The notes under the pieces were generated by a model. It was not told the DNA's origin. It worked only from the letters and a program-made list of their open reading frames with translations, and made no database searches. From Leishmania donovani (Eukaryota; Euglenozoa; Kinetoplastea; Trypanosomatida; Trypanosomatidae), in assembly GCF_000227135.1 (NCBI RefSeq), contig NC_018229.1, positions 27,152 to 91,151 on the forward strand: a stretch of 64,000 nt of DNA, read 5' to 3'. Shown one piece after another: positions 19,668 through 29,800 of this stretch. Positions within the stretch are counted from its first letter, which is position 1. Each line of letters starts with the position of its first letter. The position numbers were made by a program, and so were the translations under genes.

Positions 19668-21225
19668 CTCCGCAGATGGTTCAGCAGGTCGTGGGGAAGA
19701 GCTGCTGCTGCTGCTGCTGTTGCTGCTGTTGCTGCTGTTGCTGCCAGGTGCGATGGAAAGCGGTGTGTGCAATGGAAGACGCTGGACTCGCCGCTGTTGC
19801 CCCCTCTCAGCACGGAGGAGAGAAAAGGCCGAGCCGGTCAAGTCTTGTTCGTTGCGCTTGGCTTCCGTGTTCGAGTACGTCCGTGAGTGCGTCAGTGACC
19901 GTCTGTTATCGCATGCTCTTCTACGTGATCTGTGATGCGCAAGGCGCGTTCGTCTGCGACACAAGCCGCAGAGAGCGAAAAAGCGGAAGAACGGGTGCCG
20001 CGTTGATAGACGCGTCGAAAATGTATGTGTGTCTGTGTGTCTGTGTGTGTCTGTGCGTGGCTGTACGTGTGGCCGCTATCCTTTCCGCTGCAGCGGCTGA
20101 CACCCTCGGGGCGTGCCACGATAGAGTTCTCTGTCACTGGGGTGGTCCCGCTTCGATTCAGTTTCTTGGTTCGCTCTCGTCGACCCGGTCTCTCCTCTCG
20201 ATGGAGCTGGCTGATGCAACAAGTGTGGAGCACGCGAGCGGTGCATGATGAGATGCGGCGGAGAAAAGGTGCGGCGGAGGAGCAGTTTGACAGAGGTACC
20301 CTACATTGGAGCGCTGCTAGCGCTTCGGCAAGGCGCATGTGCGCTCTACAGTTTGCAGGGCGGGGCACGGGGTGGCCGAAACCGGTCGGCCGACGGCATG
20401 CAACGACGCCTCATCACGACGAAGACTGCGGTACAGAGCCTTTGGGTGGATCGAGCGGCGTCCTGCAGGAGCGCCCATACCCCACCCACCCACCCCCCGC
20501 ACACACGCACACCTCTGGAAGACGACAGCCAACGGTCGCAGCCTTTTTTGTTTATTTCCTCATGTAAGCGCGCCCGGAAAGAGTGGCAAGGGCGTGGCGC
20601 ATGAGGAGGAGGAGGGTGTGTGTGGGTGTGTATGGCGACACGTGCTGCACGCGTGCGAGAGCGTCGGCTCTCGCCGACCTCGCCCCTTACCTGTGATTCC
20701 GACTCACGGCTCCTCACTGACTCGTCTCCGGCATCGGTACTTCGCAAACGCACGGAGACGCACACAGGCGTGAAGGCGAAAGCGATCACAACCGCAGCCG
20801 TCCATCGCGCGCGCAGGGGACGCAGAGAAGCGCTCCGCAGAGGCGCGTGCGTGGGTCTCTCGGGCCCTCGTCCGCTTCGCTGAGCGGGCGATCAAAAGAG
20901 AGGGGTGAGTAAGGGATGGAGAGAAAGAGAGAGTAGGATCCGTCCATAGTAGTAGTGAGCGAGCACAACCCAGAGTCGATCGCCGCGGCAGGGGCCCGCC
21001 CTCCCCACACGTAGACGCGGGACTATCAAACGGCTTCGTGTTGTCGTGCCTCGACGAGAAGCTGAGACGGGAAAAAAGTAGGTGCCGGCGTATTTGGTCA
21101 TAACTCCGATATTACCCCATCTTTCGCCGACAGGGGAGGGGGAGGGGGCTGGTAGCCGCACTGTGGCCGGTGGGGGCGTATGCGCGTGCCCTTGGCGAAG
21201 CACCCGATACGCGCCACAGGCCGTG
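19668..21225. other. Intergenic region between SF3A2 and ATM, including the ATM 5' leader
   Basis: No convincing gene. The ATM leader should lie here. A minus-strand AG-free, pyrimidine-rich stretch at about 20214-20301 is one possible acceptor region, which would give a leader of about 550 nt. The AGC/AAC repeat lies at 19701-19744. The rest is unique spacer with TG/CA-rich patches near 20030-20070 and 20600-20640. Confidence 0.5.
19701..19744. repeat. Trinucleotide repeat (AGC/AAC on the transcribed strand)
   Basis: About 14-15 triplets reading GCT/GTT on the plus strand and AGC/AAC on the minus strand. It lies 34 bases upstream of the first in-frame ATG of the ATM gene and in frame with it. 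Read as coding it would give a Ser/Asn run, but no upstream in-frame ATG supports that. Confidence 0.85.
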
Positions 21226-21945
21226 CTAACGGCTGAGTACGAAGAAAAGTGTGTAAACCTTCTGGAGAGGGTCCCAGGAGCACCAGTACGCCTCCGACGT
21301 GCTCCCGTCCGCCTCCTCCAGCACGTCCCGCGGCTGTGAGCGATTCGCCTTGGCAGGAAACTTTAACGCGATCGTGGCGTACCCCTCGCAAGCGAACAGC
21401 AAATACACGAAGTAGTCATCCGCCGGCTTCTCAACGTGCTGCTCGCGCGCCGACAGCCAGCGATGCAGCGGGCGTGTGCCCTCCTCGGCCTGCGTGAACA
21501 TCACCTCAATCCAGACCTTAGTGCGATACGCCACCTCGTCGTGCTCCGTCCGGAACGAATACAGCGGGGTACCGAAACGGGCATTCGCAGCAGCAGCGGC
21601 CGCAGAGCTCAGCGCGCCAGCACCGCCTGCCGCGCCGTTGCCCGTCTGCCCGCCGCTCAGAGCCAGCAGCGCTTCCTCTTTACGCGCCCGCTCTTCCGCC
21701 TCAGTGTTCAGTCGCTCTTCTTCCTGCAGCCGAAGGTGACGCAGCTCCTTGTGCTGGCGCCGCTGTAGCTGTAGCGCGTGCGTCTTGCCGGCGATGTGCT
21801 TTAGAAAGTTGTTCTCCTCGGGGCAGTAGATGCCGCAGAGCGTGCAGGTCACCTGCCCCATGTGGTTCCGCTTGAAGTACGGATTCGCTCTAGCGACCTC
21901 GATAGGGTCGTAGATGTTGGTGACGCTGTTCGGGCCCGAGGTCAT
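21226..21945 (-). CDS. SF3A2: Splicing factor 3A subunit 2 (SF3a66/Prp11)
   Basis: This is a subunit of SF3a in the U2 snRNP, which helps recognise the branch site. In trypanosomatids it serves mainly trans-splicing. The 239-residue protein has NPYFKRNHMG at residues 21-30, then a matrin/U1-type C2H2 zinc finger (C34, C37, H50, H56) with GKTHALQLQRR, as in human SF3a66. A charged helix follows, then an Ala/Gly linker, then the conserved C-terminal domain (YRTKVWIEVMF, then P.HRW.SA.EQ..EKP and YLLFACE.Y.TIALKFP). The frame is open to 22032, but only a TTG stands there. ATGs at 22020 and 22014 precede the first AG of a long AG-free tract, so they should be removed by trans-splicing. The vertebrate proline-rich tail is absent. 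Confidence 0.9.
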   Translation of the reverse strand: MTSGPNSVTNIYDPIEVARANPYFKRNHMGQVTCTLCGIYCPEENNFLKHIAGKTHALQLQRRQHKELRHLRLQEEERLNTEAEERARKEEALLALSGGQTGNGAAGGAGALSSAAAAAANARFGTPLYSFRTEHDEVAYRTKVWIEVMFTQAEEGTRPLHRWLSAREQHVEKPADDYFVYLLFACEGYATIALKFPAKANRSQPRDVLEEADGSTSEAYWCSWDPLQKVYTLFFVLSR

Positions 21946-22852
21946 CCTCGCTGCCGATGAATTCTGCGAGTGTCGATGTAAGTGGTGTATGCGGATGCGG
22001 CGGGTGGTGGGCATGGGCATGCAAGAGGACAAGAGACAAGGTGAGCCGGAAGACGGGGAGACGCCGCATAGAGGTGGGAGGGGGGACGGTCATGAATAAG
22101 GCATGCGCACCCGTCGTCACGCGGCGGAGCAACGCAGCATGCAAGGAGGGAGGAAGCTCATCACGAGCGAATCTATATAGAACTCTTTTTTTCAGCAGCG
22201 CTCTCAACCGAAGCACACGCGCTTCCTGCCACAGACACACGCACACATGCACGCACGTAACGACGGATGTGAGGATAGAGGTGTTCGCCTATCTCACGAC
22301 AACAGCGAGGCCGAACTCGACCGAGGTGAACTGTGGGCGGTTTTCACAGGACGCCACACTGGGAAAGGAGACCCCTTCCCCCAAGAAGACTGTGCAGAGA
22401 AGCTGATCAGGGATTGCGCCGTGCACCGAGCACGAAGCATCCGCGGATGCGGGCAGTGCAAGGCATGTCGGCTGCACAGGACGAAGCGGTGCTGTGCGTG
22501 TGCGTGTGCGTGCGCTTCGCCCACTGGGACGCTTTTCCGCGCTCGTGAGCGCGCAAGAGCGAAGCCAAGCAATTGACGGCAAGGCCAGCGGGGAGAATCA
22601 ACGTAGAGGAAGAGAATAACGGGGTGGGCAACGTCAACATCCACACAGACAACTGCGCAGAGACCAACGCACGATCATGCCCCTCCTCTTCTCTATCGGT
22701 ATCGCCGCCGACTGAGAGACGAATGCCTTGGCATGCCCGCTAACGCGAAGCGCGCAGCACTCCGAGAGGCCGAGGCCTGGAACAGCACGGCGAGCGTTAG
22801 AAAATACAGCTCGTGACGAGGGGAGGCGCCACATCACACGTGACAGCCCCTC
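21946..22852. other. Intergenic region between the ankyrin-RING gene and SF3A2
   Basis: About 0.9 kb with no convincing gene. It holds the pyrimidine tract and acceptor of SF3A2 and presumably the 3' UTR of the ankyrin-RING mRNA. Short open frames on both strands are of biased composition and overlap each other. Confidence 0.6.
21964..21965 (-). promoter_or_regulatory. Predicted spliced-leader acceptor AG for SF3A2
   Basis: On the minus strand about 140 nt upstream of this site contain no AG and end in a clear pyrimidine-rich stretch, followed by CGCAG. The genomic leader would be about 18 nt to the ATG at 21945. This site decides the start codon, because the upstream ATGs at 22020 and 22014 lie on the discarded side. 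Confidence 0.65.
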
Positions 22853-25540
22853 TTATAGAAAGACCTCCAGCACATTCTGGACGGCACCGCGGCACACGGG
22901 GCAGGCGAATACCTCCTCTCTGCAGTGACTCTGCAGCCGCTGCACGCACAACCCACAAAGTCCGCCGTGCCCGCACGGCTGCAGCAGCACGCGGGATGGA
23001 TGCAGCGGCTGGGCGCAGTAGAGGCAGTACCCGGAGCTGCTTCTCTGAGCGGCACCGCTGACATCGCCACTCGCCCCGCTCAGGCTCAGCTGGGTCTGTG
23101 TCATCGGTGACGCGAAGAAGCCATCCAGTGTCGACGTCACCACCGGCGCACCGCGGGGCGCGCCGGCAATGCGATCGAGGGAGCCCGAAGACGGCTGCTC
23201 CTGCCTCGCCGGCGGCGAACCGGCGCTCCTGCCCATGTAGCTCATCGCAAAAGACTCCAGTATGCCTCTTAGGGCACGCTGCAGCTCCACAAGAATGTCG
23301 TACACCGATCCGCTGGCGTTCCACGAATCTTGCGAGAGACGGAGGACCTCTGCGAACACCTCTCCCGTCTCCCTGTCCTTGATGATGCCGGCGAAGCACT
23401 GCGCAGTGAGGGATGAGGGCGCGGACGAGAATGGGGGTGCCCCAGCAGCACCGGCGGTGGCGGACGTCGCGCCGTCGAGCAGGGTCGTCAAAGGGCTGGC
23501 AGCCGCATCGACGAGGTAAATGCGCGGCGGCTGGGCGTAGACGCAAGCCTCGCCGTCCTTCGCAGCATCGCCCTCGCCCGCGGCGCCACCGATACGGGTC
23601 GGGGAGAACTGAATAAGCACGCGCACCTGCAGCTCCACCACCGCCTCTACCGCCACCTGCTGCGTCACCCCAGCCTTGCCTCCAGCGACGGGAGCGGCGC
23701 TTTCCGGCGAGAAAGTCGTCGCAGCGGCAGAGGCAGCGTTGGCGACGGCAGGTTGCGGGCTCTGTCCAACGGTAGTGGCGTAAGGCCGTTCCTGTGGCAT
23801 CGCGAGCACCGCCGCCTTGTGCTCGCTGAAGATGGGCACGTAGGCGACGATGCGGTGCTTCGACGGAACGTACCGTGCGAGTCCGTCACCAAATCGCGAC
23901 AGATCACGGAGAAGAGCGGCACAGCGGATGTGGGCTGCAGAGCGCTTGGGCAGCGCGTTCTTCATGAACGCCGGTGCGTTGTGAGAATGGTGGTGGTGGT
24001 AGACGTCAGCGCTGCCACTGCTGCCCAGCTGGCTGACGTTGGGTCGTGCGGGGAAGGCGTAGCTGCTTGTCGGCAGAATGAGCGGCGGCACCGCCTCGAA
24101 GTTACGCACGACCACGTTGCGGACGTACGCGGTCAGCGTTTGGTATTTGTCATCCCCCGGTGCCGGGATGATGGCGCCGCTGATCGGGTCGATGTACTCG
24201 GCCCGGCGACTAATAGCGAAGCCGTTGAGGTTCTGTATGTTGATGCACGCACGGTAGCGGCAGTACACGTATGCCTTCGCCGTCGTGTGGGGTGCAGGCG
24301 ATGTCCCCTGCGACGCGCGTGCGCCTGCAGGCCCCATGAACGGAAATGGCCTGTCAGGGTTGCTGAGAGCGGCATCGACAGCGCCGCTGCCCCCGGCCGG
24401 ACCGCCGCTCGTCGGGTTCTCGGACGAGTCTGTTGCTGAGGTAGGTGCGTAGACGGAAATAATCACAGGGGTGTAGTACACGGTGCCGCGGTAGGTGTAG
24501 GGCAGGATGCCTCGAATCTCGTAGTGGTCGCTGCACTGAATGTACTTGAAGCCGTCACCGTAGGCGAAGCGAAATCCCTGCAGGTCCGGGTTGGCCAGGA
24601 TGCGAGAGCTGGAGATGTCGTATTCTTTGCGCGGCCGCACGGGCGTCGGCAGCGTTGAAAAAGCGGCGGAGTCGGATGGGGCACGCATGGGTGGTACACT
24701 GATGCTGCCTGGCGCGCTGCCGGCGCTTGCCTCGTTGGGGTTGCGACTGTACGGTGGCGGTCGCGCTTCGCCGACCACTGAAGAGGCAGATCTGCCATCT
24801 AAGGGGGTGAAGGGCGCTGTGGCACTGTTGCTGCTGTCGCCGCGCTGCATAGCCTGTGTGGACAACGAAAGCGGGCCGGTGCCGTCAGTGGGCCGCTCGC
24901 GGCCCGATTCGCCTGGGCTGAGCGCCGCAGCCGCTCCACCGTTGCTGATTTTGCTCCACGCCTCGTCATCGTCGCTGTCCGAAACCGTCACCTTCTGGAA
25001 TCGCCCACTCCCGCCTCCAAGGATGGCGGCGGCAGAGTCGTGCAGCCCACCCGGCGGTGTCTGTTGCAGCGGCATGGGACGCTCCGCCGCTCGCTCTCGG
25101 CTCTGCGCTGAGGTTGCCGTGGTGGCAGCAGCTGCCAAAATACTGGCGCACTCAGTTTGCCCGTGGCGCTCTGCCATCTGCACCGGCCGCTCACCGAACG
25201 CGTTGGTGCAGTCCACGGGTGTGCGCAGCACCTCGACCAGGTAGCGCAGAATGCCGACCGCGCCGGTCGAGGCAGCAAGGTGGAGGGCTGTGTTGCAGGT
25301 GCCGCCGTTCGGGGCCAGCACATCCGCCTTGTACTCCTCGCACAGCATCCGAACCGTGCTGAGATAGCAGGACCACCCTGCTTGGAGAGACGCCAAGTCG
25401 GTGCGGTCGCTGTTTGAGATACAAGTGTAGAGCAGCGTCATGTTGGAGTCTTTTGATGGCACATTCACCCGCTCTGGGTGCTCGCGCAGCCACTGCCGTA
25501 GTTCCTCCGTTTTGCCTTCTGCCGCCCAGCGGAACTCCAT
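22853..25540 (-). CDS. Ankyrin-repeat protein with C-terminal RING finger, putative E3 ubiquitin ligase
   Basis: A protein of 895 residues starting at ATG 25540. The first 130 residues contain ankyrin-type repeats (N.ALHLAASTGAVGILRYLVE followed by ..GERPVQMAERHGQ). Residues about 130-290 are Ser/Pro/Gly-rich linker. Residues about 300-500 look globular and conserved in style (aromatic-rich, Y.PVIISVYAP, AYVYCRYRACINIQ, EYIDP.SGAIIPAPGDDKYQ), and I cannot assign them to a family. The C-terminus is a complete C3HC4 RING-type finger: C839, C842, C856, H858, C862, C865, C880, C883. The RING class suggests ubiquitin ligase activity, with the ankyrin repeats as substrate binder. This is inference, and no substrate is known. 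A pyrimidine-rich tract precedes the start codon. Confidence 0.85.
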   Translation of the reverse strand: MEFRWAAEGKTEELRQWLREHPERVNVPSKDSNMTLLYTCISNSDRTDLASLQAGWSCYLSTVRMLCEEYKADVLAPNGGTCNTALHLAASTGAVGILRYLVEVLRTPVDCTNAFGERPVQMAERHGQTECASILAAAATTATSAQSRERAAERPMPLQQTPPGGLHDSAAAILGGGSGRFQKVTVSDSDDDEAWSKISNGGAAAALSPGESGRERPTDGTGPLSLSTQAMQRGDSSNSATAPFTPLDGRSASSVVGEARPPPYSRNPNEASAGSAPGSISVPPMRAPSDSAAFSTLPTPVRPRKEYDISSSRILANPDLQGFRFAYGDGFKYIQCSDHYEIRGILPYTYRGTVYYTPVIISVYAPTSATDSSENPTSGGPAGGSGAVDAALSNPDRPFPFMGPAGARASQGTSPAPHTTAKAYVYCRYRACINIQNLNGFAISRRAEYIDPISGAIIPAPGDDKYQTLTAYVRNVVVRNFEAVPPLILPTSSYAFPARPNVSQLGSSGSADVYHHHHSHNAPAFMKNALPKRSAAHIRCAALLRDLSRFGDGLARYVPSKHRIVAYVPIFSEHKAAVLAMPQERPYATTVGQSPQPAVANAASAAATTFSPESAAPVAGGKAGVTQQVAVEAVVELQVRVLIQFSPTRIGGAAGEGDAAKDGEACVYAQPPRIYLVDAAASPLTTLLDGATSATAGAAGAPPFSSAPSSLTAQCFAGIIKDRETGEVFAEVLRLSQDSWNASGSVYDILVELQRALRGILESFAMSYMGRSAGSPPARQEQPSSGSLDRIAGAPRGAPVVTSTLDGFFASPMTQTQLSLSGASGDVSGAAQRSSSGYCLYCAQPLHPSRVLLQPCGHGGLCGLCVQRLQSHCREEVFACPVCRGAVQNVLEVFL

Positions 25541-26842
25541 CTTGCGCTAGACGTGAGTAAGCGAGAAGACGGAGGAGAAGGAGGAGGAGGGCTGTATGGC
25601 TGGCTGGGCTCGACGAAGCCGACGACAGTGAGCACAAAAAAAACGGCTGGCGGCAGGACTCCCTGTGGCCTTCGGTCAGCAAGCGCAAGAAAAGCGGTGC
25701 AGATGGACAGCAACGGCCACCGCCGTTGGTGGCGATCACCTCCCTCTCGCCTCGGCGAACACGCGATCGCGCGGCACGCAGCGTACAAGGGACACAGCCA
25801 CAGCCACACACACACACACACGCACGCACTGCAAGCACGCCAGGCCGTTACGGAACGGAAAACTGGCCGTGCGTGGAAGTTGTGGGAAAGAGAGAAGGGT
25901 GCGGTACGCCCATACAGCCCGTGGGACGAACAACGGCCACCGGCGAAGAGGCAGATACCAGAAAAAGACGCGCAAAGACGTCGAGATGGAGGCGGCGTCG
26001 ATGACGGCGAGGGCGCACGCACGGCAGCGCCAATGATGTGTGAGAGGAAGAGAGGAAGAGGTGGTGGTGGTGGTGGGAATGGTGGCGTTGCAGAGAACAC
26101 TGTGGCTAGCTACGGCTGCTGCTCGACGTCGTTGGTGGCACAGAGCTTTTCAAGGAAGGTGAGGGGGGAGGGGAGGGTGCGCGCGCGCGGGGAAGGCACC
26201 ACCGCGTTCCGCGGTGTTGTGTTCAGGCGTACCCGACGTGTGTATGCGCAGCAGAAAGACAAACAGAGGACGAGAGAGCAAGAGATGAATGGGGCGGTGT
26301 GTGCCGCATACATGTGTGCGCATCCAGCACACAAGCTGGCCGTGCACGTGTGCGTGCGTGTGCTGGATGCGCACAGAGACACCGTCGCACCGGAGATGAG
26401 CGTCTGATGCGCCTTCGACTGGCGCGAGCACCCGTCAGCGCGAGCCTCGCTTGCCTCACAACTGAATGCTCCTGCGCACGTTCGAGTGTCTGTCTACGCG
26501 CGTATGTGTGTGTGTGTGTGTGTGTATGTGTGTGAGCTGCACAAGTTGCGCTGCCAACGTCATCATGACAGCGGCAGCGCCCCCCTCCCTTGCGCCCGGC
26601 CATCGCCACCCCTATCCTAATGCGTGGGGCGCGACTGATGCCTTCCATTGATGGTTCGTTGTGTGCACCCGCGCCCACTGCCCAAACACATACCGAAGCA
26701 CACACGCTTCCACAGAGTCCAGTGGCACACTCAACAAGCGCAGCGCTTCACACCTGCAGCACGTATGTACATGCGAATACGTCCGTGCCACGCGAGGATA
26801 ACAGGTGAGGTCCACGTGGCGTCGCCATCAGGACAGGAGAGC
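25541..26842. other. Intergenic region between COG1-like and ankyrin-RING genes
   Basis: About 1.3 kb with no convincing gene. It contains CA/TG-rich tracts near 25800-25830 and 26505-26535 and an inverted pair of ATGTGTGCGCATCCAGCACAC-like segments near 26311-26375 that can fold on itself. It should comprise the 3' UTR of the COG1-like mRNA and the acceptor region of the next gene. Confidence 0.5.
25547..25548 (-). promoter_or_regulatory. Predicted spliced-leader acceptor AG for the ankyrin-RING gene
   Basis: A near-pure pyrimidine tract (minus strand, about 25549-25589, AG-free) runs directly into this AG. Only 6 bases separate it from the ATG at 25540. A second AG touches the ATG itself at 25541-25542. 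Confidence 0.6.
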
Positions 26843-29800
26843 TCAGCTCGTGCCCCATAGTTGACTCCATCCTCGTTGGGTGGTGCCCCACAGTGAGCTG
26901 GCTGCCGCCGCCGCCGAGCTCGAATCCGCCGGGACGGCGACCTCACCTACCCCGATCATGTCCGCTGCACCAACGCCGCCAAGCAGCAAGGCCGCCGAAG
27001 CGTCGTGGCCACCGTTGGCGGAGCGAAGAAGGGAGTTTATGCCAACGCCACCGCTGGCCCCCGCCGAAGCAGCAGCCACTGCAGACGAGGGACCGCCAAA
27101 ACGATACGGCCCAGTGGGCGGCACGCCAACGGACGAAGACGAGGAAGGCGCATACGGATTCAACTCCGACGCCGTCGGAAGTAGAAGTGAGTAAGTCTGC
27201 GGGACGACGGCTGCAGCACGCGCAGAAGCCGCGGACGGCGTGCCACCGGCCCCTATAGAGGCGGAAGCCAGCGCCGCGCTCGACGACGCCGCAATCGGCA
27301 GCAGTGCCAGACGGTTCACCCGCTCACGTGGAAGGAGAAGCTTCTCAGTCAAGAAGGGCGCGGCAGCCATCGCGCCGGCGGCACTAAACGGTCGTGTCGC
27401 TGCGGCAGCAGCCACCGAGGTAGCGCAGAACGCTCCCTCGTTGTGTGTGTCGCCCGCATCGCCATCGTGGGGCTCCTCGCTGTGCGCTACCCACAGGAGT
27501 GCACTCGCCGAGATAAACTGACGATACGCGGCGAGAATAAGCGGGACCCCGCTGCGCCACCGCACCGGATCGCACGTGCCCTCGAGATGGCGCACGACGC
27601 GCCGCAACGGTCCTTCCGCCACGCAAGCAGTGGCGTCAACGCCAACGCCGCTACCACCTGTATCGGGCGTGAAGAGCGCCTTGACTGGGGAGTCTCTTTC
27701 GGTCGCGAAAAGCCCGGCGCTGCTGCCGCCGCCGCCTCCGCTCACGCTCCCCGCACACCACACGGAAGAAGCGAAAAGCACATCCATGTACCACTGCAAG
27801 CGCAGGTCATCCGCCTGGTTCTGCGTGGCGGCAGCGGTAGCGGGCGCAGCGTTCCCCGGTGGCAGCGCACTGGTACGTGCCGCAACTCCGCTGTCACCGC
27901 TCTCACCTACCACGTCGACGAGGGGGCACAGCTCGAATTCGTAGAGCTCCGCCGATGTCGCGGCAAGGCGCTCCAGCGCACGCTGCTGCACCTTCCCTGT
28001 CACCAACACATGCAAGCGGCATCCCCTGTCGTCGCTAAAGCCCACCGACGCTGCTGCTGAGGCGGCGCCACTCTGCAATTGCTCGGATATAGAAGCGGCG
28101 CCATACGTAGCTTCAGCGCGAGATGGAAACGACATGAAGGGCACCGGCGAGTCGCTATACACGCTTGGCGCACCGTACAGCGCCTGGTGGAGGTAACGTA
28201 GGGCCACCTGGGTCAGCGTCATGACGGCAGGAGTAGGCTGCGCCGGATAGGCGACCCCGTGACTTCCGCTGGCATTGTTGTCATCTGGCGCAGTGGGGCC
28301 CGCCATCGGCGCGCGAACCCACGCAGCCGAGTCCATCAAGTGCGTCACGCGACGCAGTGCTGCACCGGCACGATTGGCCGCTGCCGAGTGTCTCGGCTCC
28401 TCGGTTCCGCTCTCACGCAGCCGCAGCACGGCGTTGTATGCTTGCTGAAGGGCCGCACGATAGAACTGGGTTAGCATGTCTTGCCACGGCGCCTGAGCCC
28501 GTTCGTAGAGATCCGCTGCGTCGGTGCAAAGTTGCCGCGCCCCCGTCGCCTCGCTTGGCGGAGCCGCCGTCTGCAGCCGCTGCAGCACCTCCCAGTACAC
28601 GCGCACGAGGAGCGACAGCTCGTAGCTGTGCACCACTGTCGCATGAGCCCCGTTGGGGGGTACGCCTGGATCGGCATTGCGCAGCTGCACCGCTACACGA
28701 TGAAGAGCATCCTTTAGCCAGCCCACGATGCGCATGGGCAGCAGCAGCAGCGGCGGCGTTGACGGCGGTGATCCTGCACTGTTCTTACAAGCCGATGCCT
28801 GCACCGAGGCAGTCTGCGCCTGCACCGCCTCTACGAGGGTCAGCAGACACCGATGCAGCAGCTCCGCAGCGTGGCCGTTCATGTCAAGAGCGCCGAGTCG
28901 GGTACCCCTTGTCGTGTCGTGCTCATCAATACAGCGCACTGCCCAGTCAGGAAACAGCTTGTCGCGCATGCCGCTTAAGATCTTTGCGAGCTGCGCCTGC
29001 TGCGAGGCGCTCAGTCCAGCGTCGACTGCTGCGGCGCCCCAAGTATGCTGCTGCTGCTGCTGCTCCGTCCTCTTCGCGTTCGCCGCATCGGGCAACACTG
29101 ACAGAGGCAGCTGCGCCGCCTGGTATGCTGCGCGGCCCCACTCCAGCCCTTCTTCGCGAAAAATACCTTCGCCTGAGGTCGTGTAGAACGACCTGTGTGC
29201 GCTGCCAGCGGCTCCCGCTGCTGTTCGCGGCCGGAAACGGTCCCAGCAGATGCCAGTCATCGCGGACGACAGGCTTCCCCTCTCGTCACGGCGTCCAGTG
29301 AGTCCACTGATCGGCGCTGAGGTGGTGGCCCCATCAAACCCATGAACGGCCCCGTGCCTCGTCTCCGTACCACTTGATATTTCAGCGCCTTCAAGAGAAA
29401 GTGCCCCACCGGGGCCACTCACCGAATCCACGGTCGACAGCACGTGCAGGCGAAGTACGGAGAAGAGCGCAGACCATGTGCACTCTAGCGCTGATGCGCG
29501 GGTGGGGCCGAGAGAGGTGCCGCCGTCTCTGCCGATGCTGCTCACGCGATGTCCAAGCTTGGTTTGGCTGTCTTCCACACTGCTCTGTAGCATGCGGTAT
29601 GCAGAGGCTGCGAGACCCTGTGAAATGCAGGCCTCCACGAAGCTTACAGACTCCAAGGCAACGGTCACGCACCTCTGCAGCGCCGCGCGCATGGTCGTCT
29701 GCTCCACCAGCTCCCACCACCGCGCCTCATTGACGGTCGTCCATGTCTGCCCTAGGCCGGAGAAGCTAGATGGCATCCGGGAGCCCTGCGTACCAGGCAG

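Noticed and set aside
19668..19964. N-terminal extension of the ATM protein with a Ser/Asn run
   Set aside because: The frame has no ATG upstream of 19667; the upstream start is TTG, which is not expected in trypanosomatids.
22014..22020. Upstream ATGs as the SF3A2 start
   Set aside because: They precede the first AG after a long AG-free pyrimidine tract, so trans-splicing should remove them; the protein family also begins near the later Met.
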